A stretch of 64,000 nt of DNA, from positions 124,001 to 188,000 of the forward strand of contig NZ_JAROAV010000033.1 in assembly GCF_029439465.1 (NCBI RefSeq), given 5' to 3'. A program made the translations under genes and the position numbers. The DNA comes from Luteipulveratus flavus. GTDB taxonomy: Bacteria; Actinomycetota; Actinomycetes; Actinomycetales; Dermatophilaceae. Positions 26,317 through 34,120 of the stretch are shown one piece after another. Each line of letters opens with the position of its first letter. Position 1 is the first letter of the stretch. The notes under the pieces were generated by a model. It did no database searches, had not been told where the DNA came from, and worked only from the letters and a program-made list of their open reading frames with translations.

Positions 26317-27872
26317 CCGCGCCAGTCCCCCTGTCGCTGAAGGATTCTCGGTTCGAGCAGCGTCGACGGCGCGAGTCGCAGCGGCGCACGGTCCCTCGGG
26401 AAGACCCCGGCTGCGGCCAGGACGCCGCTGTCCACGAACCGCGTCGACGGCGCGCCCACCGGCATCCGGACCGGAGGAGCCTGACCGGGCGCGGCGAGGA
26501 AGTAGCCCCAGTCACCGAACGACGGCACGTCCACGTGGTACGGCGTCGGGCTCAGCCCCGCCGTCCGCAGCGAGGCCGCCGTCGTCCAGTACGCCTGCCG
26601 CGCGAAGTACGGCGACCCGGCCTGCACGACCACCCGCCCGCCCGGTGCCAGCGCCCGGCGCACCAGGCCGTACAGCTCGACGGAGTACAGCTTGGCCGTG
26701 GCCACGTCGTCCGCGTCCGGCATGTCCGCGACCACGACGTCGAACTGCTGCTGGTTGGCGCGCAGCCAGGTGAACGCGTCCGCGTGCACCGCGTGCAGGC
26801 GCGGGTCGGCGAACGCGTCGTGGTTGAGGCGTCGCAGCGTCGCGTCGGTGCTGGCCAGCCGGACGACGGCGGGGTCGAGGTCGACGAGCGTGATGCTGCG
26901 AACGTCCTTGTAGCGCAGCAGCTCTCGTGAGGCCAGGCCGTCGCCGCCGCCGAGGACGAGCACCCGCGCGTGCGGGCCTGCCATCGCCGGGTGGACCAGG
27001 GCCTCGTGGTAGCGGTACTCGTCCAGGGAGGAGAACTGCAGGTCGCCGTTGAGGAACAGCCGGGTGTCGTCGCCGCGCAGGCTGCGCGTCACCACGATCT
27101 CCTGGTACGGGCTGCGCTCGGCGACCACCACCGGATCCCGGAAGATCCGCTGCCGTGCGGTGGTCTCGAACGCCGACGCCTGGGTGGCGACCAGCCCGAG
27201 CGCGACCATGACCACCGCGAGCCCCGCGGCCAGGGCGACCCGCAGCGCCCGCCGGACGTCCGCGCGGAACAGGCCCAGCGCCACCGCCGCCCCCGCCGCC
27301 GCGTTGACGGCGCCCACCACGGCGGTGCCCTCCAGCAGGCCGAGCCACGGCAGCAGCACGAACGGGAAGGCCAGCCCGCCGAGCAGGGCACCGACGTAGT
27401 CCGCGGCGAACAGGTCCGCCACCGCGCTCGACGCCTCCTGCCGGCGGATCCGCTGCAGCAGCGTCATCAGCAGCGGGATCTCGGCACCGATCAGCAGCCC
27501 GATGACCAGAGCGAGCACCACCAGCACCGGCTGGTAGAGCGACCACCACGCGAACGCCGCGTACAGCACCAGCACGCTGGTGCCACCGACCGCGGCCAGG
27601 ACGATCTCCACGACGGCGAACCCGACGGCGGCGTGCCGGGTCAGCGGCTTGGCGACCAGCGAGCCGATGCCCATCGCGAACACCATCAGCGCCAGCACCA
27701 CCGACGCCTGGGTGATCGTGTTGCCGAGCAGGTAGGACCCGAGCGCGACGAGCGCGAGCTCGTACACCAGGCCGCAGGCCGCGCAGACGAACACCGCGGT
27801 GAGGACGAGGGTCCGACGCCACCGGGCGGTGCGCGTCCCCCGCTCGTCCGCGGTGCTCACTGCAGCGACCAC
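26310..27872 (-). CDS. Membrane-fused spermidine-synthase-like protein
   Basis: 520 residues. The first about 230 residues contain six to seven hydrophobic helices (starting TLVLTAVFVCAACGLVYELA). Residues about 240-500 are a polyamine aminopropyltransferase-like domain: YQEIVVTRSLRGDDTRLFLNG, QFSSLDEYRYHEALVHPAM, the SAM-like motif VLVLGGGDGLASRELL, VDLDP and ADMPDAD. The arrangement is the bacterial membrane-type SpeE. Whether it makes spermidine is uncertain; in this cassette type it may modify another amine or peptide. The GTG at 27872 is used; a second GTG at 27860 is possible. Last gene of the DUF4178 cassette, four bases after the DUF350 gene. Confidence 0.85.
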   Translation of the reverse strand: MVAAVSTADERGTRTARWRRTLVLTAVFVCAACGLVYELALVALGSYLLGNTITQASVVLALMVFAMGIGSLVAKPLTRHAAVGFAVVEIVLAAVGGTSVLVLYAAFAWWSLYQPVLVVLALVIGLLIGAEIPLLMTLLQRIRRQEASSAVADLFAADYVGALLGGLAFPFVLLPWLGLLEGTAVVGAVNAAAGAAVALGLFRADVRRALRVALAAGLAVVMVALGLVATQASAFETTARQRIFRDPVVVAERSPYQEIVVTRSLRGDDTRLFLNGDLQFSSLDEYRYHEALVHPAMAGPHARVLVLGGGDGLASRELLRYKDVRSITLVDLDPAVVRLASTDATLRRLNHDAFADPRLHAVHADAFTWLRANQQQFDVVVADMPDADDVATAKLYSVELYGLVRRALAPGGRVVVQAGSPYFARQAYWTTAASLRTAGLSPTPYHVDVPSFGDWGYFLAAPGQAPPVRMPVGAPSTRFVDSGVLAAAGVFPRDRAPLRLAPSTLLEPRILQRQGDWRGY

Positions 27873-27876
27873 GGCC

Positions 27877-28308
27877 TCAGGAGATCGCGGCGGCGACGAT
27901 CAGCGCGACCGAGATGTGCGAGCTCGCACCGACCCACGCGGCCGGGTGACGCTCGCTGTCCGTCACGAGGTCGCCGAGCCGTCCCGGCGTGAGCGCGTCG
28001 ATCACGACGAAGCAGACCGCCATGATCACGATGCCGAGCACGCCGTACACCGCGCTGGAGATCAACCCGTCGCCCAGCCCGTCGTAGCTGGACCGGATGG
28101 CGACCACGACGATGATCGCGACCGCCAGCATGTTCGAGGCGAGCAGCACGGCGGCGTTGACGTTGCGCTGCTCCCAGATCAGGTCGCGCAGCCGTCCGGG
28201 CGTCAGTGCGTCGACCATCGCGTAGCCGACTCCCATCAGCACCAGCCCGACGGCTCCGTACGCCGCGATCGCGCCGACGTCGTACAACAGATCTCCTGCG
28301 TCCATCAT
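27877..28308 (-). CDS. DUF350 (YjfL-like) membrane protein
   Basis: 143 residues with four predicted membrane helices in two homologous halves, each containing a VDALTPGRL motif (residues about 32-40 and 104-112), the internal duplication typical of DUF350/YjfL. Two consecutive ATG codons (28308 and 28305) follow GAGGGAG, so either may be the start. The function is unknown; YjfL relatives recur beside ATP-grasp or spermidine-synthase enzymes and envelope-stress genes. Confidence 0.85.
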   Translation of the reverse strand: MMDAGDLLYDVGAIAAYGAVGLVLMGVGYAMVDALTPGRLRDLIWEQRNVNAAVLLASNMLAVAIIVVVAIRSSYDGLGDGLISSAVYGVLGIVIMAVCFVVIDALTPGRLGDLVTDSERHPAAWVGASSHISVALIVAAAIS

Positions 28309-28356
28309 CTCCCTCTCGTTGATTTCGCTGACCGACTGCTCGTGCCCGGCGGTCGG

Positions 28357-28596
28357 CTACTTGCCGACGCCGGAGCCGCCACCACGGACACGGCTGCCGC
28401 CGGACCCGTAGTAGCCGCGGCTGGAGTCACGGCCGCAGGCGTTGCGTGCCTGCGCGTCCGTGGGGGTGATCCCGGTGAGTCTGCGCTGCTGCTCCTTGTA
28501 CGACCTCATGCAGTCGTCGCGGTCGTCGCCGCATCCGGCGGTGAGCAGCGTCGTCGCGGTCAGTCCCACGAGCAGCAGGGCCATCGGGCGTCTCAT
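28357..28596 (-). CDS. Small lipoprotein of the DUF4178 cassette
   Basis: 79 residues from the ATG at 28596, with GAGGAG upstream. A lipoprotein signal peptide ends at LLTAGC, with the lipidated cysteine at about residue 22. The mature part has two further cysteines and a glycine/arginine-rich C-terminus (SSRGYYGSGGSRVRGGGSGV). Related cassettes often encode a DUF4247 lipoprotein at this position; this protein is shorter and I cannot confirm that family. Its ATG overlaps the DUF2617 stop (ATGA). Confidence 0.65.
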   Translation of the reverse strand: MRRPMALLLVGLTATTLLTAGCGDDRDDCMRSYKEQQRRLTGITPTDAQARNACGRDSSRGYYGSGGSRVRGGGSGVGK

Positions 28597-29129
28597 CGGG
28601 TCTCCTCGGTTCGTACGGCGCCGGCACGCCGTACTCGGGTGTGGGTCTGCACGAGCTGGCCGTGCTGGGGGTAGGCGTGCCAGGTGCGCCACTCGACTCC
28701 GTCACCGGTCCGCCGTGCGTGCAGCGCCGTCGCGGCGTGCCGGTGCCCGGGAAACACCGCGCTCACGGCGGCCGGCTCACCGCTCAGGGCGTCCAGCAGG
28801 GCGTCGACCTCGCGTCGCAAGCCGCTCTCGTCGAGCGTGCGCACCCGGGTCCGCATCTCGTACGACACCGGGTGCGTCGCCGGCTCGATGCGAACGACGG
28901 GTGTGGGCAGCGGTGTCGCCACCTGCGGCAGGTACGCGACCGTCTCGGTCAGGGCCGGCGAACCCGGTAGGGCGAGCACCACCTGGTGGGAGGCGCCCAG
29001 GATGCGCAGCTGGACCGGCAGGTCCGCCGGCTCGGCGACGGTGAGGGCCGGCAGCGGCGCGAGCTCGACGGACCAGCGCAGGTCCTCGGCGCGGGTGTCC
29101 AGGTACGGGAGGTCCAGGAGATGGTGCAC
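28593..29129 (-). CDS. DUF2617 family protein
   Basis: 178 residues, soluble, GTG start at 29129 three bases after the DUF4178 stop. The sequence LRILGASHQVVL, YEMRTRVRTLDESGLRREVDAL, FPGHRHAATALHARR and WRTWHAYPQHGQLVQTHTR fits DUF2617 as I know it from the same actinobacterial cassette. A conserved FPGHRHAATAL segment could be a ligand or metal site. Function unknown. Confidence 0.7.
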   Translation of the reverse strand: MHHLLDLPYLDTRAEDLRWSVELAPLPALTVAEPADLPVQLRILGASHQVVLALPGSPALTETVAYLPQVATPLPTPVVRIEPATHPVSYEMRTRVRTLDESGLRREVDALLDALSGEPAAVSAVFPGHRHAATALHARRTGDGVEWRTWHAYPQHGQLVQTHTRVRRAGAVRTEETR

Positions 29130-29132
29130 CGC

Positions 29133-29594
29133 TCAGGCCTCCCGGGAGGCCGACACCGCGGAGGTGGGCAGCCGGTGTCCGACGCTGATCTCCCACGGCA
29201 GGAAGCCGAACCGCTCGAAGGAGAGCCGCTGGTCGTCGCTGCGGTAGTCGGCGTACGTGCAGCGGCCCGCCTTCCCGTACGGCAGCGAGCCCTCGACCAT
29301 GAAGTTCGCCTCGCCGTTCTCGTAGCGGCGCCAGCGCCGGCCGTCCATGCGCACCCAGCGGCCGTCGGGCTCACCGACGAGGTCGGGCCGGGGCGTCCAG
29401 GAGGTCAGGACCAGACCGTCGTCCTCCTCCACCGACAGCCACTGCTGGCCGAGACCGGCGTCCTGCAGCAGGTGCTCGGACCACACCACGTCGTCCTGCT
29501 CGAGCCAGACGGACGCGACGATCGGGGTGCTGCGGCCGTGGATCCGGACGACGACACCGGGCGCGAGCTCGGTCAGCGGGACGCCGGTGGACAT
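29133..29594 (-). CDS. DUF4178 domain-containing protein
   Basis: 153 residues from the ATG at 29594, with AGGAGA six bases upstream. The pattern (LAPGVVVRIHG, WSEHLLQDAGLGQQWLSVEEDDGLVLTSW) matches DUF4178, a beta-rich family with conserved tryptophans. First gene of the five-gene minus-strand cassette DUF4178, DUF2617, lipoprotein, DUF350, spermidine-synthase-like. Divergent from marR across 136 bases that contain a small GC hairpin (29647-29667) but no recognised promoter. Confidence 0.75.
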   Translation of the reverse strand: MSTGVPLTELAPGVVVRIHGRSTPIVASVWLEQDDVVWSEHLLQDAGLGQQWLSVEEDDGLVLTSWTPRPDLVGEPDGRWVRMDGRRWRRYENGEANFMVEGSLPYGKAGRCTYADYRSDDQRLSFERFGFLPWEISVGHRLPTSAVSASREA

Positions 29595-29730
29595 GGATCT
29601 CCTGGGGTCGGTCGGGCGGGGCCGCGGCTCGGACGGCAGCGGTGCGGCGCCGGTTCCTCCCCGGCGCGACATCGTAGAGGGGCGGGGTCGTCCTGCGCGG
29701 CCGGTTCCGGCACTGGCACACTGACCCTCC

Positions 29731-30258
29731 ATGACGCCCCGCAAGAAGGCGCCTGCGCCGAGTGAGCGCGAGCGCTACGAGGCCGAGGTCGCGGCCTACG
29801 TCGCCGCCGGAGGCAGTGAGGACGTGCAGCGGGTCATCACCGCCGTGCACGGCCTGCACCGCCGCCTGTCGCAGTGGTACAGCCAGTCCCTCACCGATGT
29901 CGGCCTCACCGGCGGCGAGTGGGGTGTCATCTCGCAGCTGGCCACCGCGCCGCGCGGCACGGTGATGACCCCGACCCAGCTGGCCGGCGCCCTGTCCGTG
30001 GCCCCGTCGTCGATGACGCACCGGCTGGACAAGATGACCGAACGGGGGCTGGTCGACCGCACGCCCGACCAGGAGAAGCGCACCCGCGTGCTCGTCACGC
30101 TGACCGAGCAGGGCTGGCAGACCTTCCAGCAGGTGATCAAGGACTCCGACGTCGTGGAGTCCGACGTGCTGGAACGGCTGAGCTCGGTCCAGCGGGTCCA
30201 GCTGGCCGAGCTGCTGGAGCAGGCGATCGCCGGCGTCGACGACGCCCTCTCCACCTGA
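29731..30258 (+). CDS. MarR family transcriptional regulator
   Basis: 175 residues. The winged-helix core is visible: LTGGEWGVISQLATAP, LAGALSVAPSSMTHRLDKM and the wing GLVDRTPDQEKRTRVLVTLTEQG. Charged N- and C-terminal helices would form the dimer interface. It may control the divergent DUF4178 cassette or itself; its ligand is unknown. No efflux or detoxification gene is directly linked. Confidence 0.9.
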   Translation: MTPRKKAPAPSERERYEAEVAAYVAAGGSEDVQRVITAVHGLHRRLSQWYSQSLTDVGLTGGEWGVISQLATAPRGTVMTPTQLAGALSVAPSSMTHRLDKMTERGLVDRTPDQEKRTRVLVTLTEQGWQTFQQVIKDSDVVESDVLERLSSVQRVQLAELLEQAIAGVDDALST

Positions 30259-30337
30259 TCGTCGTGGCATCTCGTGCACTCGGCTGAACGGGATGTCAGG
30301 GTGATCGTCCCGGGTCGGCGGCGTACCGGTCGCGACC

Positions 30338-30356
30338 AGTGACCGCTCGGGTCACC
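30338..30356. repeat. Hairpin copy 1 in the marR-ndk gap
   Basis: GTGACC (30339-30344) and GGTCAC (30350-30355) pair around GCTCG. The core AGTGACCGCTCGG is repeated 52 bases downstream in a longer hairpin, so the gap holds two related copies. Confidence 0.5.
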
Positions 30357-30382
30357 TGTGGCGCCGCACCCGCCCGTACGAG

Positions 30383-30416
30383 CCCGATGAGTGACCGCTC
30401 GGGGTCACTCATCGGG
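30383..30416. terminator. 14-bp perfect hairpin downstream of ndk and marR
   Basis: CCCGATGAGTGACC (30383-30396) is exactly complementary to GGTCACTCATCGGG (30403-30416) with a six-base loop. It lies 17 bases past the ndk stop and between convergent genes, so a bidirectional terminator is the natural reading. Confidence 0.7.
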
Positions 30417-30432
30417 TCACGCGCAGGGCTAC

Positions 30433-30861
30433 TCAGGCGCGGGGGAACCAGATGCCGATCTCGCGCTCGGCCGACTCCAGGGAGTCCGAGCCGTGCACGA
30501 TGTTCTGCTGCACCTTCAGGCCCCAGTCGCGGCCGAGGTCGCCGCGGATGGAGCCAGGCGCCGCCTCGGTCGGGTTGGTCGCACCGGCGAGGGAGCGGAA
30601 GCCCTTGATGCAGTCCTGACCCTCGATGACCGCGAACGTCGCCGGGCCGGAGGACATGAACTCGACCAGAGGCTCGTAGAACGGCTTGCCCTCGTGCTCG
30701 GCGTAGTGCTGGGCGAGGCGGTCACGGTCGGCGATCTCGACCTTCAGCGCGACCAGGGTGTATCCCTTGGCCTCGATGCGGCGCAGCACCTCCCCGGTGA
30801 GTCCGCGACGGTAGCCGTCGGGCTTGACGATGACCAGGGAACGCTCGATCTGTGCAGTCAC
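30433..30861 (-). CDS. ndk: Nucleoside diphosphate kinase
   Basis: 142 residues from the GTG at 30861 (RSLVIVKPDGYRRGL follows at once). The phosphorylated histidine is in NIVHGSDS, and the active-site residues around VALKVEIADRD and YAEHEGKPFYEPLVEFMSSGP are conserved. It equilibrates nucleoside triphosphate pools. It lies about 95 bases downstream of uppP on the same strand. Confidence 0.97.
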   Translation of the reverse strand: MTAQIERSLVIVKPDGYRRGLTGEVLRRIEAKGYTLVALKVEIADRDRLAQHYAEHEGKPFYEPLVEFMSSGPATFAVIEGQDCIKGFRSLAGATNPTEAAPGSIRGDLGRDWGLKVQQNIVHGSDSLESAEREIGIWFPRA

Positions 30862-30957
30862 GGCGCAAACCCTATCCATGAGTCCGACCTGGTCATCGTC
30901 CAGTCCGATCGACCTGACATCTGGTCCTCCACCGTGCCCGAGATGTGGGGACGATGC

Positions 30958-31797
30958 TCAGGCGGGCGGGGCGGCGGCGTCGACGACGCCGAAGATCAGC
31001 AGGCCGAACACCACGATCGCCAGGATCACGCGGTAGATCACGAACGGCTTGAAGTCGTGGGTGGTGATGTAGCGCATCAGCCAGGCGATCACGACGTACC
31101 CGACGACGAACGCGAGGACGGTGGCGATCGCGATGGGACCCCACGGCGGGTTCGGGTCGTCCTCACCGATCTTGACGACCTTGAACAGACCGGAGGAGAG
31201 GACGGCCGGGATGGCCAGGAGGAAGGAGTACCGCGCCGCCGCCTCACGGGTGAAGCCCATGAACAGACCACCGGCGATGGTGCCGCCCGAGCGGGAGACG
31301 CCCGGGACCAGGGCCAGCGCCTGCCAGAAACCGAACGCGGTACCCGTCCGGGCGTCCAGGTCGGTGAGCGTCTTGCGCTGCCGGGCCTGCGCGTCCGCGA
31401 CGGCGATGACCAGGCCGAAGCCGAGCAGCATCGACGCGGTGATCCACAGGTTGCGCAGCGTGCTGTCGATCCAGTTCTGCAGCAGCAGGCCGAGGATCGC
31501 GATGGGCAGCGTGCCGATGATGACCAGCCAGCCCATCCGGGCGTCCGGGTCGCCACGCTCGACGCGACCGACGAGGGACAGGGCCCACTGCTTGATGATC
31601 CGCGCGATGTCGCGCCGGAAGTAGACGATCACCGCAGCCTCGGTGCCCAGCTGGTTGATCGCCGTGAACGCCGAGCCGCCGCCGTCGTTGTCGAAGAACA
31701 GTCGTCCGACGAGCAGCTGGTGGGCTGAGCTGGAGATCGGGAGGAACTCGGTCAGGCCTTGGACGATGCCGAGGACCACGGCCTCGATCCAGCTCAT
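30958..31797 (-). CDS. uppP: Undecaprenyl-diphosphate phosphatase
   Basis: 279 residues, eight-helix BacA/UppP family. The catalytic signature LTEFLPISSSAHQLL is at residues 15-29 (typically SSTGH; SSSAH here) and the second motif PGVSRSGGTIAGGLFMGF is intact. It recycles the undecaprenyl carrier lipid for peptidoglycan synthesis. The start is three bases after the DUF4233 stop, so uppP extends the ileS-folC operon. Confidence 0.95.
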   Translation of the reverse strand: MSWIEAVVLGIVQGLTEFLPISSSAHQLLVGRLFFDNDGGGSAFTAINQLGTEAAVIVYFRRDIARIIKQWALSLVGRVERGDPDARMGWLVIIGTLPIAILGLLLQNWIDSTLRNLWITASMLLGFGLVIAVADAQARQRKTLTDLDARTGTAFGFWQALALVPGVSRSGGTIAGGLFMGFTREAAARYSFLLAIPAVLSSGLFKVVKIGEDDPNPPWGPIAIATVLAFVVGYVVIAWLMRYITTHDFKPFVIYRVILAIVVFGLLIFGVVDAAAPPA

Positions 31798-31800
31798 GCG

Positions 31801-32184
31801 TTAACTCCCTGGGTAGTCGCGGGTCAGCTGGTCCATCTTGTTGCCCTGGAAGAGGGCGGTGACCCAGAGGGCGCCGAAGATCAGAGCGACGACGACCATG
31901 GCTGGAACGATGAACGCGGAGGCGAGCGTAGCGGCTTGCAGAAGCCAGCCGAGCAGAACTCCCCACGGACGGCGCAATGCCCCGGAAGTCAGCAGGCAGA
32001 GCACAGCCAGCACACAGCCTCCGACGAGGTACGTGCGGTGGGCGGAGTCGCCGTCGGCACGCGAGATCGCGTACGCCACCAGGGATCCGAAGAACAGCGC
32101 GAACGCCTGGCCGGCGAGAACGACGGCAGCGAAACGCCTCGTCATCCGCTCCCCCACGCCGTAGACGAGGAGACGACCGATCAC
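31801..32184 (-). CDS. DUF4233 membrane protein
   Basis: 127 residues from the GTG at 32184, which overlaps the folC stop as GTGA; an ATG at 32145 behind GGGGGAG is an equally credible start giving 114 residues. Four hydrophobic helices (FAAVVLAGQAFALFFGSLVA onward). DUF4233 genes follow folC in many Actinobacteria; function unknown. Confidence 0.8.
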   Translation of the reverse strand: MIGRLLVYGVGERMTRRFAAVVLAGQAFALFFGSLVAYAISRADGDSAHRTYLVGGCVLAVLCLLTSGALRRPWGVLLGWLLQAATLASAFIVPAMVVVALIFGALWVTALFQGNKMDQLTRDYPGS

Positions 32185-33575
32185 GCGTCGGCCTCCCCAT
32201 GACCGAGCAGCATGCGGACCTCGGCGGCGGTCACGACCGACCCGGTGGCGAGCACGCCACCGCCGACGCCGCCCTCGTCGGCGAGCGCGGCCGCCTGGTC
32301 CAGGGCGTCCGGAAGGTCGCGGACGACGGTGACGCGGTCGTCCCCGAAGACCTCGCGGGCCAGCGCCCCGAGCTGCTCGACGGGCGTCGCGCGCGGCGAG
32401 GTCGTCCGGGAGATGACGACGTGGTCCAGGACCGGCTCGAGCGCCTCCAGCATCGCCTCGGCGTCCTTGTCCTGCAGCACCGCGATGACGCCGACGAGGC
32501 GGGTGAAGGTGAACGAGTCGTTGATCGCGTCCCGCAGCGCCCGCACCCCGCCTGGGTTGTGCGCGGCGTCCACCAGCACCGTCGGGGACCGGCGGACGAT
32601 CTCCAGCCGCCCCGGCGAGGTCACGCCGGCCAGCCCGGCGCGCAGCACGTCGTCGACCAGCGGCTGCTCGCCACCACCGATGAAGGCCTCGACCGCGGCG
32701 ATCGCCGTCGCGGCGTTGTGCGCCTGGTGCTCGCCGAACAGCGGCAGGAACAGGTCGTCGTACGGCGCGGCGAGCCCGCGGACGGAGATCTGCTGACCAC
32801 CCACCGCCGGCTCGCGCTCGGTGACGCCGAACGCGCGGTCCTCCAGGTGGAGGGTGGCGCCGACCTCTTCGACGCGCTCCTCGATCAGCTCGTCGACCTC
32901 GGGCTCCTGACGGGACACGACCGCGATCGTCCCCTCCTTGACGATGCCGCGCTTCTCGGTCGCGATCTCCTCCACCGTGGACCCGAGCAGCCGCTGGTGG
33001 TCGATGGAGATGGGCGTGATCACGGCGACGGTGGCGTCGGCGACGTTGGTCGCGTCCCACACACCGCCGAGCCCGACCTCGACCACCGCGACGTCGACGG
33101 GCGCGTCCGCGAACACGGCGTACGCGAGCACCACGAGCACCTCGAAGTACGTCATCCGCACGCCGCCGTTCTGCGCGAACTCGGCGTCCACCATCTCGAC
33201 GAACGGCAGCACCTCGTCGTACGTCGACACGAACCGCTCACGGTCGATCGCCTTGCCGTTCAACGAGATCCGCTCACGGATGTCGTGCAGGTGCGGGCTG
33301 GTGAAGCGGCCGGTCGACAGCCCCGTCTCGCGCAGCAGCCGCTCCACGATGCGCGCCGTCGACGTCTTGCCGTTGGTCCCGGTGAGGTGCACCAGGGGGA
33401 AGGACCGCTGCGGGTCGCCCATGAGCTCCATGCACCGCGCGACGCGTTCCAGGGACGGCTCGGGCGAGCTCTCCGGCGTGCGCCCGAGGATCACCTCCTC
33501 GACCTCGCGCATCCGCTTGCGCAGCTCCAGGTTGCGGGCGGCCTCGCGCTGGGCCGCGTCGGGTGCGGGACTCAC
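32181..33575 (-). CDS. folC: Folylpolyglutamate synthase / dihydrofolate synthase
   Basis: 464 residues, GTG start overlapping the upstream stop as GTGA. Mur-ligase-like enzyme that adds glutamate to folates. The ATP loop is VHLTGTNGKTSTARIVE, then TSPHLHDIRERISL, VEVGLGGVWDATN and ISIDHQRLLG; the C-terminal domain has LVDAAHNPGGVRAL. It lies downstream of ileS and a GNAT gene with four-base overlaps throughout. Confidence 0.96.
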   Translation of the reverse strand: MSPAPDAAQREAARNLELRKRMREVEEVILGRTPESSPEPSLERVARCMELMGDPQRSFPLVHLTGTNGKTSTARIVERLLRETGLSTGRFTSPHLHDIRERISLNGKAIDRERFVSTYDEVLPFVEMVDAEFAQNGGVRMTYFEVLVVLAYAVFADAPVDVAVVEVGLGGVWDATNVADATVAVITPISIDHQRLLGSTVEEIATEKRGIVKEGTIAVVSRQEPEVDELIEERVEEVGATLHLEDRAFGVTEREPAVGGQQISVRGLAAPYDDLFLPLFGEHQAHNAATAIAAVEAFIGGGEQPLVDDVLRAGLAGVTSPGRLEIVRRSPTVLVDAAHNPGGVRALRDAINDSFTFTRLVGVIAVLQDKDAEAMLEALEPVLDHVVISRTTSPRATPVEQLGALAREVFGDDRVTVVRDLPDALDQAAALADEGGVGGGVLATGSVVTAAEVRMLLGHGEADA

Positions 33576-34120
33576 GACTGCCGTTCCTCCTGCTCGTCAG
33601 TACGCAGCGGGCGGGCCATCCACACGCTGTCAGGGATCCCCGAGCCGCCGGACTCGCGCTCGGTCTCGCGGAACCCGAAGTGCTCGTAGAAGGCGCCGGC
33701 ACCGTCGTTCCCGGCGAGGTAGGACAGCCGCAGCTCGTCGTACCCGTCCTCCTGCGCCTTGTCGATCACGGCGCGCAGCAGCCGGGCGCCGAGGCCGTCG
33801 CGCTGGTGGGACGGCAGGACGTAGAGCTTCCACAGGATCAGGTGACCCTCGGACGGGCCGACGCTCGCCATGCCGACGATCTCGCCGTCCACCTCGGCCA
33901 CCAGGACGCGTCCGGCGCGGATCGCGGGGATCGTCGCCTCCTGGGTCCACCACTTCGCCAGCCCCATCGCGACGTAGTCGTCGCCCGCGATCGGCCCGTA
34001 CGTCACCGGCCAGGTCCGGTGGCCGACCTCGACCACCGCCGTCAGGTCGTCGCCGTCGGCCTGCCGGACGACCACCGACCGCTCGGTGGCCGTCCCGCTG
34101 CCGGACTCCTCGCCGCTCAT
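33572..34120 (-). CDS. GNAT family N-acetyltransferase (between ileS and folC)
   Basis: 182 residues. Acetyl-CoA motif in [21 protein letters not shown] and [19 protein letters not shown]. Both ends overlap neighbours by four bases (ATGA with ileS, GTGA with folC), so it is firmly part of the ileS-folC operon. Substrate unknown. Confidence 0.88.
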   Translation of the reverse strand: MSGEESGSGTATERSVVVRQADGDDLTAVVEVGHRTWPVTYGPIAGDDYVAMGLAKWWTQEATIPAIRAGRVLVAEVDGEIVGMASVGPSEGHLILWKLYVLPSHQRDGLGARLLRAVIDKAQEDGYDELRLSYLAGNDGAGAFYEHFGFRETERESGGSGIPDSVWMARPLRTDEQEERQS

